A DNA stretch of 64,000 nucleotides from Pedobacter duraquae (GCF_004362245.1 NZ_SNWM01000002.1:496001-560000), one strand, 5' to 3'; positions 56,918-64,000 are shown, counted from the first letter of the stretch. Numbers and translations: made by a program. The notes: a model not told the origin generated them from the sequence alone.

Positions 56918-58275
56918 TGTTTTTTCAGCGCTTCACCTTCAGGCTCCTCGCCTATTTGCTCCTGATCAACGGGATGGGTGTGCTATTGGTATACCTGATC
57001 AGAAATACGCACCTTTATTTCAGCATGACCGGACTTGCGATCCTGATGATCTGTGTCATCCTGAACATGTATTTCTTCATCAATCAGATCAAGGAAGATA
57101 TTAAGAAGTTTGTTATCGCTATAAAAACCCGCGATAGCACGCTTAACTTCAAGAATAAAGCGACCAGGGGAAGCTTCCCTGAATTGTATCAGTCTTTCCA
57201 GGACATACTGAAAGCTAATAAAGATATTCAGCTTGAAAAGGATTCCATGTTCCAGTTGATCCGCACAATCCTGGAGCAGGTGCCCGTTGGGGTGATCGTT
57301 GTTCAGAAATCTCCTGATCAAAATGAATCTTCTGAGATCGTTTTTTTCAACCAGTCGGCGAGCACGCTTTTACAAGTTCCGACTTATAAATACTGGCATC
57401 GCGTAAAAAATCACCTCCCTGCTTTCACGCAGGAGATTGATAAAATTCAGCAGGGTGGAAAAAGATTTGTGGAATTGAAGATACAGGATAAGCTCATCCA
57501 GTTGTCGACAGAAGTAATTCCTTTAAATCTGTATGCCAAAGATTATTTCATCATCTCCTTCCAAAATATCAAGGATGAGATCGAACAGAAAGAAGCAGAA
57601 GCATGGAACAGACTTATTGGTGTGATCTCTCATGAGATTCTCAATTCCATTACGCCTATAAGTTCGTTGTCTGATACAGTAAGCTCCATGGTGATGAACA
57701 AAGATTATCTGGATGCAGAAGATCTGGAGGACTTGCGTCCGGCATTACAAATCATTAAGAAGAGATCTATGGGCTTGCTGGATTTTGTAAAGGATTATCG
57801 ACTGATTGCTGAGCTTCCCACACCAAATCTTGAACCACACGCTATCGGAGAAATCCTTAAACACTTAAAAATTCTGATGCAACCATTTGCGAAGGAAAAA
57901 AATATCGCGCTGAATGTTGAACAGACGTCGTCAAAGATCAGTTTACAATTGGATTTGAAATTGATTGAACAGGCATTGATTAACCTGGTAACCAATAGCA
58001 TCCATGCTTTAGCGGGTGTAGAAAATGCAGCAATCACGATTAATTACCGGCTTGAAGCCAATAAACTGGCTATTGATGTGTCGGATAATGGGAAGGGTGT
58101 AGATCAGGATCTGATCGAAAAGATTTTTGTTCCTTTTTATACCACCAGGACTAATGGTTCTGGAATTGGCTTAACGATTACCAGGAACATCATGAAAATG
58201 CACCAGGGAAATGTGGAGGTCAACTCTGTACCTTTTGAGCGGACTACCTTTTCCCTGGTGTTTAAATATATTTAG
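56917..58275 (+). CDS. NtrY-like sensor histidine kinase
   Basis: 452 aa. Two N-terminal membrane helices (about 10-28 and 35-55) with hardly any periplasmic loop, a HAMP/PAS-like region (about 60-225), HisKA with H239 in GVISHEILNSITPIS and an ATPase domain (NLVTNSIHAL, DNGKGVDQDLI, GSGIGLTITRN). It pairs with the overlapping NtrC-type regulator. The lack of a periplasmic sensor suggests an intracellular or membrane signal. The left end of an inverted-repeat-bounded segment begins 4 bp after its stop. Confidence 0.92.
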   Translation: MFFQRFTFRLLAYLLLINGMGVLLVYLIRNTHLYFSMTGLAILMICVILNMYFFINQIKEDIKKFVIAIKTRDSTLNFKNKATRGSFPELYQSFQDILKANKDIQLEKDSMFQLIRTILEQVPVGVIVVQKSPDQNESSEIVFFNQSASTLLQVPTYKYWHRVKNHLPAFTQEIDKIQQGGKRFVELKIQDKLIQLSTEVIPLNLYAKDYFIISFQNIKDEIEQKEAEAWNRLIGVISHEILNSITPISSLSDTVSSMVMNKDYLDAEDLEDLRPALQIIKKRSMGLLDFVKDYRLIAELPTPNLEPHAIGEILKHLKILMQPFAKEKNIALNVEQTSSKISLQLDLKLIEQALINLVTNSIHALAGVENAAITINYRLEANKLAIDVSDNGKGVDQDLIEKIFVPFYTTRTNGSGIGLTITRNIMKMHQGNVEVNSVPFERTTFSLVFKYI

Positions 58276-58278
58276 GCC

Positions 58279-58310
58279 ACAATATAGCAAATTACCCTTA
58301 GCTATATGAT
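58279..58310 (+). repeat. Left terminal inverted repeat
   Basis: Begins ACAAT and contains the core TAGCAAATTACC followed by CTTAGCTA (58285-58304). The three differences from the right copy are at positions 6, 27 and 30. Within this arm ATATAGC and GCTATAT can also pair as a 7-bp hairpin. Confidence 0.85.
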
Positions 58311-58406
58311 GAAGAATTTCATTCATATGCCCTGCGTCTAGTTCTGCGGGTTCCCAATCTCTTCGAATAAAACGACGCTCAATCGAAAGGAATTAATGAA
58401 CAAATA

Positions 58407-58682
58407 TTGTTGCTAGTAGATGGTCAAAAGGACGAGATACTTCAGGCATTAGCGCGTTTCTTTCGATTAAGCCCGTTTAACCTCTTGACCCCTTTATTAA
58501 GTTCTCTACAAATAAGTTACCAAAGTCTGATACATAAAATGGCAAAGGCGCTCAATATTAACTCAAATCAGGTGTTCTTGCGAAAGAAAACTAAATATAT
58601 TAGTATTTTTTCTTATCTTATACAATATCAACTATCTGTAAATCAAATAAATGAATACTTTAAGCAACAAATATCACGATAA
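58407..58682 (+). CDS. Doubtful 91-aa frame, possible C-terminal gene fragment
   Basis: Open from a stop at 58368-58370, with only a TTG at 58407 as possible start. The sequence looks protein-like (ILQALARFFRLSPFNLLTPL, then MAKALNINSNQVFLRKKTK), with an amphipathic, helical composition. No family was recognised. Lacking an ATG and a ribosome site, it is best read as the remaining C-terminal part of a longer protein, perhaps the former recombination or regulatory gene of the segment. It lies just inside the left inverted repeat. Confidence 0.35.
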   Translation: MLLVDGQKDEILQALARFFRLSPFNLLTPLLSSLQISYQSLIHKMAKALNINSNQVFLRKKTKYISIFSYLIQYQLSVNQINEYFKQQISR

Positions 58683-58698
58683 TAAACAATTTTTAATT

Positions 58699-58706
58699 TA
58701 CCTTTG
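58699..58706 (+). promoter_or_regulatory. Candidate -7 box (TACCTTTG) of the antitoxin-toxin pair
   Basis: Exact TAnnTTTG match, 33 bp before the antitoxin ATG at 58739. No good -33 element seen, so moderate support only. Confidence 0.4.
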
Positions 58707-58738
58707 TTCAGTTAAAAACCGTGTTTAAGTATTAAATT

Positions 58739-59179
58739 ATGAAAGTCTATTCCGCCATAGAGATTGCTAACGCATTAGTTGCATTAACTGATCCCGAAAA
58801 AGGAGATACAACATCCAACCTAAAAGTCCAAAAGTTATTGTATTACGCTCAAGGCGTTCATCTTGCTCTATATAAACAGCCGTTATTCAAAGAAGAAATT
58901 ATCTCTTGGCAATATGGACCTGTCGTTCCTGAAGTTTATGGAGAGTTTAAACAATATGGATCAGGAGCCATTCCTTATCCAGAAGGATTTGATTTTTCTA
59001 TTTTTAGTGAGGAAGCGATGGAGGTTTTGACAGAGGTGCATGCTGTTTATGGTCAATTTTCGGCAATTAAACTAATGAATATGACGCATGATGAACCCCC
59101 TTACAATAACACCGCATTGAAATCTGTAATCAATCATGAAGAGTTGATTAATTATTTCACCACTCAACTTGAAGACTAA
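58739..59179 (+). CDS. Panacea-domain (DUF4065, SocA-like) antitoxin
   Basis: 146 aa. The Panacea pattern is clear: SNLKVQKLLYYAQGVHLALY, EEIISWQYGPVVPEVYGEF and FSAIKLMNMTHDEPPY near the C-terminus. Panacea proteins are antitoxins known to neutralise many unrelated toxins, and SocA is a member. The next frame overlaps its last 11 bases, the usual antitoxin-first arrangement. It lies inside the inverted-repeat-bounded segment and has a good promoter box upstream. Which toxin class it blocks is unknown. Confidence 0.85.
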   Translation: MKVYSAIEIANALVALTDPEKGDTTSNLKVQKLLYYAQGVHLALYKQPLFKEEIISWQYGPVVPEVYGEFKQYGSGAIPYPEGFDFSIFSEEAMEVLTEVHAVYGQFSAIKLMNMTHDEPPYNNTALKSVINHEELINYFTTQLED

Positions 59180-59585
59180 AAGCAAACTAAAAGGAGTAAA
59201 ACCTACTAAAGGCAAGCTTCTTAAAGAAAAAGAAGTAGTTAGTATCGATGCTTTTCAACACCCAGTCTTTTGCTTCAAATACATTCATCAAGATTTTGAT
59301 TTAAACCATTGTACAGCTGACGAAAAAGTAGCATTGATTGAGCAAATCATCCGACTTAGCGGAATGACGTGGAACGATATTAAACTTGCGCCCAAACACG
59401 GTTTGGGATCTGAAAAAATTACAATTAGCGCAATTAACGCAGGCCTACCAGAAATGCTAACTGAAGATGTAGATCATTTGTTAGCGCTTAGATTTCTTGG
59501 AAAAGCACCTTTTGTAGGCTGGAGAAATAAATTCATATTTCATATATTCTATATTGATAGAGGTTTCACTTTATACAAACATTGA
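59169..59585 (+). CDS. Candidate toxin of the Panacea pair, uncharacterised
   Basis: 138 aa from a TTG start; no ATG is available before residue 65, and the TTG lies inside the antitoxin end, giving an 11-bp overlap. The first 25 residues are lysine-rich. The body contains YIHQDFDLNHCTADEKVALI, WNDIKLAPKHGLGSEKITI, and ends KFIFHIFYIDRGFTLYKH. The closing pattern, beta strand plus FxIDxxFxLY, is like small ribonuclease-type toxins, but no family is recognised with confidence. The toxin role rests on its position directly behind a Panacea antitoxin. Confidence 0.6.
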   Translation: MKTKSKLKGVKPTKGKLLKEKEVVSIDAFQHPVFCFKYIHQDFDLNHCTADEKVALIEQIIRLSGMTWNDIKLAPKHGLGSEKITISAINAGLPEMLTEDVDHLLALRFLGKAPFVGWRNKFIFHIFYIDRGFTLYKH

Positions 59586-59598
59586 CATTTATGATAAA

Positions 59599-59619
59599 GC
59601 CCCTCGTCAAACAAGGGGC
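59599..59619 (+). terminator. Hairpin after the toxin gene
   Basis: GCCCCT and AGGGGC form a 6-bp GC-rich stem with a 9-base loop, 14 bp beyond the toxin stop. The T-run is poor (CAATCAG), so termination is probably Rho-assisted or incomplete. Confidence 0.55.
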
Positions 59620-59654
59620 AATCAGTCAAATTTCACAATGTTTAATTCCAACTA

Positions 59655-59792
59655 TTATTTTTTCTTTTTAGGTAGGGTGTAGCTGATTGTTTCAACGATA
59701 GCTGTCTTTTTGTTCTTTTGAGCATCTTTAACTTTCATAAATTCACCTGTCTGTGCATCTCTACCAATTTTAAATTCAATTTTCTTAAACAT
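59655..59792 (-). CDS. 45-aa basic small protein
   Basis: Starts with ATG and reads MFKKIEFKIGRDAQTGEF, continues with many lysines (KNKKTAIVETISYTL) and ends in four lysines. The RDAxTGxF pattern followed by a TTVxET-like stretch (KTAIVETI) resembles a widespread group of unannotated small bacterial proteins. It is opposite in strand to the antitoxin-toxin pair and inside the inverted-repeat-bounded segment. Function unknown. Codon use and composition fit a real gene. Confidence 0.6.
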   Translation of the reverse strand: MFKKIEFKIGRDAQTGEFMKVKDAQKNKKTAIVETISYTLPKKKK

Positions 59793-59933
59793 AATAACGT
59801 AAGTAGCTGATTTTTATGCTACATACAAATATAATCATACCATTTTATGATTTTCGAAGGGGGTTCGAGGGCTATTAATCATAAAAATGATTTGTCCTAA
59901 CGCTTCTTAAATAATGATCTTAATAAAACGAAA

Positions 59934-59951
59934 AGGAGCTGATTAGCTCCT
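59934..59951 (-). terminator. Intrinsic terminator of the hydrophobic microprotein
   Basis: Seven-bp perfect stem (AGGAGCT and AGCTCCT) with a 4-base loop; the minus strand continues TTTTCGTTTT. It lies 28 bp beyond the stop of the 32-aa frame, showing that the small unit is transcribed on its own. Confidence 0.75.
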
Positions 59952-59979
59952 CTTCCCGATTCGATATCGGAATACAACT

Positions 59980-60078
59980 TTATGGGTGTATTCCAAAAGA
60001 AATGGCAATCGTAACGATTGCTCCGGATGCAGTAAGAAGTTCTAATGCTACTGCAGCCACTTTTTTAAATTGATCCAC
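59980..60078 (-). CDS. 32-aa hydrophobic microprotein
   Basis: From a GTG at 60076-60078 the peptide reads MDQFKKVAAVALELL, then TASGAIVTIAISFGIHP. Residues 7-30 form one hydrophobic stretch with a short basic start, as in small membrane-acting peptides of type I toxin systems or phage holin-like peptides. The frame is also open for 14 codons upstream without ATG. The leader carries two hairpins (60104-60119 and 60133-60150) and an intrinsic terminator follows. The coding region is itself palindromic at one point (GCAATCGT-ACGATTGC). Function inferred only. Confidence 0.45.
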   Translation of the reverse strand: MDQFKKVAAVALELLTASGAIVTIAISFGIHP

Positions 60079-60103
60079 ATAGTTAGGGATTAATCCGGGT
60101 CGT

Positions 60104-60150
60104 GCAAGACTATTCTTGCGTTACAAAACGAATCAAACCAATAGGTTTGA
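60104..60150 (-). promoter_or_regulatory. Structured leader of the microprotein: two hairpins
   Basis: GCAAGA-CTAT-TCTTGC at 60104-60119 and TCAAACC-AATA-GGTTTGA at 60133-60150 are perfect stems of 6 and 7 bp with 4-base loops. They lie between the right inverted repeat and the microprotein frame. They may control its translation or mark a small RNA. Confidence 0.5.
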
Positions 60151-60180
60151 AAAAATCTACTTAACATAGAATAAACACAG

Positions 60181-60212
60181 ATTATCTAGCTAAGGGTAAT
60201 TTGCTACATTGT
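60181..60212 (-). repeat. Right terminal inverted repeat
   Basis: Inverted copy of 58279-58310, with core GGTAATTTGCTA ending at 60206 and terminal ATTGT. Ends 14 bp before the glgC stop codon. Confidence 0.85.
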
Positions 60213-60225
60213 CCCCTCTATTTAA

Positions 60226-61497
60226 TTAGATTATTGTACCGTCAGGGATTATTGCACCCTTTTTAACTACAACAATTCCATCTTTAACTACGTAGTTACC
60301 AAAATCTCCGTTCTCCAGATGGGTGCCGCCGTTAATCTGTACGTCGTTACCGATTTTGCAGTTCTTATCTAGAATTGCATTGATGATGGTACAGTGATCG
60401 CCGATACCTATTAATGGATGGCCAGCACTGGTTTCATCTCTGATTTCTTCCAATGTCTGGTAACGATCGCTCCCCATTACATAAGCATTCTCTATTTTAG
60501 TACCTCTGCCTATTCTGGCACGAATACCAATTACGGCATGTTTAATATAATCGGCCTGTAAAATACAACCTTCGGCAATTACGGCTTTATCAAGTGTGCT
60601 ACCAAGGATTTTTGAAGGTGGCAACATACGTGCCCGGGTAAAGATGCTCTGGTGACTATCGAATAAATTAAACTTAGGGATATCGTCTGTTAAACCAAGG
60701 TTTGCTTCAAAGAAAGAAGATATGTTACCGATATCAGTCCAGTAGCCTTCGTATTGGAAGCTTAACACTTTGTATTCTTGTAAAACACGTGGAATGATCT
60801 CCTTTCCGAAATCTTTCTCATCAGGGTTCTCAGCAAATATTTTAACCAGGAGATCTTTATTGAAAATGTAGATACCCATAGAAGCCAGGTAATTCCTGCC
60901 TTCGGCCTGCATATCAGGGCCGGTATCTGATGACCAATCTAAAATTAGCTCAGAATTAGGTTTCTCTATAAACGAAGTGATGATGTTATCTTCATTGGCT
61001 TTCAGGATTCCGAAGTCAGTACCGTCTTTAGCGGTTACTGGAATTGTTGCGAGGGTAACTTCGGCACCTGCCTCAATGTGGGCGTTCACCATTTCATTGA
61101 AGTCCATCTGATACAGCTGATCTCCCGAAAGGATCAGCACATATTCAAACTCGTGGTTCAGCAAATGGTGCATGGTTTGACGCACAGCATCGGCAGTACC
61201 CTGGAACCAGGTGGGGTTTTCAGGAGTTTGCTCAGCGGCAAGAATATCGACAAAAGCGTCGCTAAAGTGACTGAAATGATAGGTGTTCTTAATATGCTTA
61301 TTTAAAGAAGCAGAGTTGAATTGCGTCAAAACAAACATGCGGTGAATCCCGGAATTCAAACAGTTTGAAATCGGAATATCTACCAGGCGATATTTACCAC
61401 CTATTGGTACTGCAGGTTTAGATCGTGTTAATGTGAGCGGCGATAAGCGGGAGCCCTGTCCACCACCAAGGATTACTCCCAATACTTTTTCAGTCAT
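60226..61497 (-). CDS. glgC: Glucose-1-phosphate adenylyltransferase
   Basis: 423 aa. Makes ADP-glucose, the glycogen precursor. Nucleotide site GGGQGSRLSPLTLTRSKPAV, substrate loop KYRLVDIPISNCLNSG, ELILDWSSDTGPDMQAEG and a C-terminal left-handed beta-helix. It follows glgA by 10 bp in the order esterase, glgA, glgC. The right inverted repeat of the TA-bearing segment lies just after its stop. Confidence 0.97.
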   Translation of the reverse strand: MTEKVLGVILGGGQGSRLSPLTLTRSKPAVPIGGKYRLVDIPISNCLNSGIHRMFVLTQFNSASLNKHIKNTYHFSHFSDAFVDILAAEQTPENPTWFQGTADAVRQTMHHLLNHEFEYVLILSGDQLYQMDFNEMVNAHIEAGAEVTLATIPVTAKDGTDFGILKANEDNIITSFIEKPNSELILDWSSDTGPDMQAEGRNYLASMGIYIFNKDLLVKIFAENPDEKDFGKEIIPRVLQEYKVLSFQYEGYWTDIGNISSFFEANLGLTDDIPKFNLFDSHQSIFTRARMLPPSKILGSTLDKAVIAEGCILQADYIKHAVIGIRARIGRGTKIENAYVMGSDRYQTLEEIRDETSAGHPLIGIGDHCTIINAILDKNCKIGNDVQINGGTHLENGDFGNYVVKDGIVVVKKGAIIPDGTII

Positions 61498-61507
61498 ATG
61501 TATAGTT

Positions 61508-62914
61508 TTATATTTGGTACAAGTCGATATATTGTTGCGCTGCCCTATCCCAGGAATGATCCAGCGTCATGATCAGTTTCTTTATCTCTTTCATTTTTTT
61601 AGTATCCTGGAAAAGTCCATACGCTCTTCCTATTGCATGACCAACATCACCAACGCTCGTCTGATCATGACAAATGCCAAAACCACCGTCGCCGATATCG
61701 GTTACTGTATCTTTCAATCCGCCAATTCTACGCACTATTGGTATAGTACCGTAGCGCATGGCATACATTTGGTTCAAACCACAAGGCTCAACTCTGGAAG
61801 GCATCAGCAGGAAATCTGCACCAGCATATATCTGATGTGAAAGCTGCTCATTGTAACCGATATAAGTATTGTAATTTCCCCCGAAGTATTGTTTCAACCC
61901 TTCCAGTCTGTCTTCTACTTCTTTCTCTCCGGATCCGAGCACGAGGATGTTTATTCCCCCCTGACTATAACTTAGCGCGTTAATAAAAATTTCTGGCAGT
62001 AGATCTGCCCCTTTTTCTCCAACAAGCCTGCCTATAAAAGTAAACAATGGTTTTTCAGGATCCAGGTTGAAAACAGCGCACAAGGCAGCTTTGTTTGCCT
62101 TTTTTCCACTTTCTACAGTTTTTCCGTTGAAGCGTTTGTAAAGCATCTCATCCTGAGCGGGATCCCACACTTCGTTATCTATTCCGTTGAGGATTCCGCG
62201 CGACTTATACTGCTCCGTAGCAAGTAAAGATTCCAGTCCGTTGGCTTTGTGACTGATTTCATCTAGATAGCTTGGAGACACTGTAGTGATTCTCCAGGCA
62301 CATTTAATAGCCGAAGCAAGGGGATTTATAGCTCCGCCCCAACCCAGCTGACCACCCTTCCATGGATCAAACTCAGGAATGTAATTTAATTTATCCCAGC
62401 CAAACTGTCCCTGGTACTGTGCGTTGTGGATGGTCAGTATTGTAGGAATCTGATTGAGCCGGCGGTAGCCGAAACAGTTTGCCGTCATAAATGGCGTAAG
62501 TCCAGTATGGTGATCATGACAATGGATTACATCAGGCTGATGTTCCCACTGATTAATCCAGTCGAGCACAGCAATCTGAAAGGCCAGAAAACGTTCTACA
62601 TCGTCATCATAGCCATAAACTTTGGGTCTATCAAGTAAACCTGCGATGTGCACGAGAAAGAGGTCGAAGCCAAGTACATTGGTTTTCTCTCTAAAGATAC
62701 GCACGGGGAAATTGAGGTCGGCCAGCTTACCCCAACCATCGTACACCACTTCGAACTCATTTTCCCGCATAAATTTGGTGTCATAAGCGGGCATTACTAC
62801 TTTGGCAAAATGACCCAGCTTATTCTGATACTTAGGCAGTGCACCAACAACATCGCCCAGTCCGCCAACTTTGGCGACGGGGTAACATTCAGCACTGAGG
62901 TGGATAATCTCCAT
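61508..62914 (-). CDS. glgA: Glycogen synthase (ADP-glucose)
   Basis: 468 aa, GT5 family. The ADP-glucose-binding motif KVGGLGDVVGALPK (15-28) and the catalytic C-terminal region SRVEPCGLNQMYAMRYG with the GT-B Glu pair are present. Extends alpha-1,4-glucan chains. Cotranscribed with glgC (10 bp gap) and the upstream esterase (5 bp gap). No branching enzyme or phosphorylase is in the window. Confidence 0.97.
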   Translation of the reverse strand: MEIIHLSAECYPVAKVGGLGDVVGALPKYQNKLGHFAKVVMPAYDTKFMRENEFEVVYDGWGKLADLNFPVRIFREKTNVLGFDLFLVHIAGLLDRPKVYGYDDDVERFLAFQIAVLDWINQWEHQPDVIHCHDHHTGLTPFMTANCFGYRRLNQIPTILTIHNAQYQGQFGWDKLNYIPEFDPWKGGQLGWGGAINPLASAIKCAWRITTVSPSYLDEISHKANGLESLLATEQYKSRGILNGIDNEVWDPAQDEMLYKRFNGKTVESGKKANKAALCAVFNLDPEKPLFTFIGRLVGEKGADLLPEIFINALSYSQGGINILVLGSGEKEVEDRLEGLKQYFGGNYNTYIGYNEQLSHQIYAGADFLLMPSRVEPCGLNQMYAMRYGTIPIVRRIGGLKDTVTDIGDGGFGICHDQTSVGDVGHAIGRAYGLFQDTKKMKEIKKLIMTLDHSWDRAAQQYIDLYQI

Positions 62915-62919
62915 AAATT

Positions 62920-63750
62920 CTATTTTTTATTGAAAAAGTTGTTGAAGTACAACAATTGAAAGGTAATGGAGTTTGCCCAATATGTGGAAGTATGCGCACC
63001 TGGCCTGATAATAAAATCGTGCGGGATGTTGGCATACAGGAGGCGCTCGTGGAGCTCCATATTGACGTTATAAAAGAAATCATCTTTTCCACAGTCTATA
63101 ATCAATGACAACAAATTGGCTTTGATGCGGTAAATATTTTCTACCACACTGTTTTCCTTCCATCGATCTGGAAAGCTAGCCTGGGTACCAAGTCTTTCTG
63201 AAATTAGCCAGTTATCCGGGAAGGGCCTGATATCAACCCCACCACTCATGCTGCCAGCAGCGCCAAATGTATCGCTATGCTTAAACGCAAGTGATAATGC
63301 TCCATGGCCACCCATGCTTAACCCTGTAATTGCTCTGCCGCTTCTGTTGGCAATAGTCGAATAATGCTGGTCGATCCAGTTTACCAATTCTGTAGCTACA
63401 TAGGTTTCGTATTTCCATTTGGGATCTACCGGGCTATCAAGATACCAACTCGATACATTAGCGTCTGCACATACCAGAATCATCTTATACTGATCGGCTA
63501 AGGCCTTGATTGCAGGAGTGACTTTCGTGAAATAAGCATAACTCCCGCCATAGCCATGTAATAAATATACTACAGGAAAGCGCTCGCCTGATTTGTACGT
63601 ATCAGGAAGGATTACAACTGCCTTAATTTGTTTTTTCATAGCGGTACTGGTAGTCAAAATCGTGTCTACCGTGGAGGCACGTAAGTTACTGACATAGAAA
63701 ACAATAACACAGATGCACAGCAATAGCTTTTTGATCAAAGAGACTTTCAT
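62920..63750 (-). CDS. Exported esterase of the esterase D/EstA type
   Basis: 276 aa with a signal peptide (about 1-25, ending LRAST). Alpha/beta hydrolase: VVYLLHGYGGSYAYF (oxyanion region), nucleophile elbow GLSMGGHGALSLAF, aspartate in IIDCGKDDFFYN and histidine in PGAHTSTYW. Related enzymes hydrolyse short acyl or feruloyl esters of carbohydrates. It is the first gene of the esterase-glgA-glgC group, 5 bp before glgA. A link to glycogen metabolism is not obvious since this protein is exported. Confidence 0.85.
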   Translation of the reverse strand: MKVSLIKKLLLCICVIVFYVSNLRASTVDTILTTSTAMKKQIKAVVILPDTYKSGERFPVVYLLHGYGGSYAYFTKVTPAIKALADQYKMILVCADANVSSWYLDSPVDPKWKYETYVATELVNWIDQHYSTIANRSGRAITGLSMGGHGALSLAFKHSDTFGAAGSMSGGVDIRPFPDNWLISERLGTQASFPDRWKENSVVENIYRIKANLLSLIIDCGKDDFFYNVNMELHERLLYANIPHDFIIRPGAHTSTYWANSITFQLLYFNNFFNKK

Positions 63751-63922
63751 ACAGAGTTTATTATAATGTTCTGAATATAGGAATTAATTGCAATATGATT
63801 AATGATAATAACTATCAGATGAAGGTATTTTACAATCTTTTTAGATAACATAGTATATATTTTCTTTAAGTGTATTGAACGGCGCCAGGTTCAGTAACAG
63901 TTTAGGCTAAAAAAGCAAAGAC

Positions 63923-64000
63923 ATGGCGAACACAAAGACATTATTGACCTGCGCGGGTACCTGTAGCTGCGTGTTACTGATTTTGGTTTTAACAGCATGC
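63923..64000 (+). CDS. Start of a lipoprotein gene (3' end outside window)
   Basis: The first 26 codons, MANTKTLLTCAGTCSCVLL followed by ILVLTAC, form a complete lipoprotein signal. The lipobox LTAC ends exactly at the last base of the window, so nothing can be said of the mature protein. It is divergent from the esterase gene, with a 172-bp gap. Confidence 0.65.
   Translation, partial: MANTKTLLTCAGTCSCVLLILVLTAC

Larger units (their letters stand above)
58279..60212. mobile_element. 1.93-kb segment bounded by 32-bp inverted repeats, carrying a toxin-antitoxin pair
   Basis: The first 32 bases and the last 32 bases match in inverted orientation at 29 positions, with an unbroken 20-base core. 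The segment fits exactly between the convergent NtrY-like kinase (stop 58275) and glgC (stop 60226), two genes that would otherwise share a short gap. Contents: a doubtful fragment, a Panacea antitoxin, an overlapping candidate toxin, a 45-aa protein and a 32-aa hydrophobic peptide. No transposase or recombinase is inside and no clear target duplication is seen (at most CC on both sides). It may be a non-autonomous transposable cassette or an invertible segment. Mobility is inferred. Confidence 0.55.

Overview
The window comes from a Bacteroidota genome, most likely family Sphingobacteriaceae (Pedobacter or Mucilaginibacter type). The evidence is the SusC/SusD/SusE polysaccharide locus with a hybrid two-component regulator, DUF2851, DUF4254 and PspC genes in the usual Sphingobacteriia setting, a Rho factor with a very long disordered N-terminal region, weak Shine-Dalgarno sites and TAnnTTTG-like promoter boxes. 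The genus is inferred from gene content only. No rRNA, CRISPR array or transposase was seen.

Region 1 (1-19 kb): the tail of a methionine aminopeptidase gene, then a beta-1,4-galactan utilisation locus. A minus-strand operon encodes SusC, SusD, a SusE-like lipoprotein, a GH53 endo-galactanase and a GH2 beta-galactosidase. A divergent hybrid two-component sensor/regulator (HTCS) lies next to it, and a second minus-strand operon encodes galT, galK and a sodium/sugar symporter. Divergent from galT is a Nudix-fold winged-helix regulator whose Nudix box has lost its catalytic glutamates. Its start is preceded by 17 AAT triplets and a 29-bp palindrome. Together these genes would cut galactan at the surface, import galacto-oligosaccharides, release galactose, carry it into the cytoplasm and feed it into the Leloir pathway.

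Region 2 (19-32.5 kb): accessory genes. They include three NTF2/SnoaL-like proteins, an SPFH-like lipoprotein coupled to a small membrane protein, a decayed RhuM gene, an alpha/beta hydrolase, a metallo-beta-lactamase-fold protein with an altered metal motif, two Crp/Fnr regulators, an HxlR regulator divergent from two SDRs and one MDR oxidoreductase, and a LytS/LytT pair with an overlapping periplasmic partner.

Region 3 (32.5-54 kb): mostly conserved housekeeping genes: tRNA-Leu(GAG), a PhnP-like hydrolase, lolA, ftsK, pspC, DUF2851, an EamA transporter, pyrF, rho, pssA, an Hpt protein, folK, sppA, a PolX-family protein with a probably dead polymerase site, DUF4254, a GT9 transferase, a SixA-like phosphatase, AMP nucleosidase, clpX, clpP, tig and tRNA-Leu(UAG). 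A GC-rich repeat patch lies just upstream of the second tRNA.

Region 4 (54-64 kb): a BtuF-like binding protein without a signal peptide, an NtrC/NtrY-type pair, then a 1.93-kb segment bounded by 32-bp inverted repeats (29/32 matching), then glgC, glgA, an esterase and the start of a lipoprotein gene. The bounded segment (58279-60212) is the best candidate for something undescribed. It holds a Panacea-domain (DUF4065) antitoxin, an overlapping uncharacterised candidate toxin, a 45-aa basic protein, a 32-aa hydrophobic microprotein with its own terminator and a structured leader, but no recombinase or transposase.
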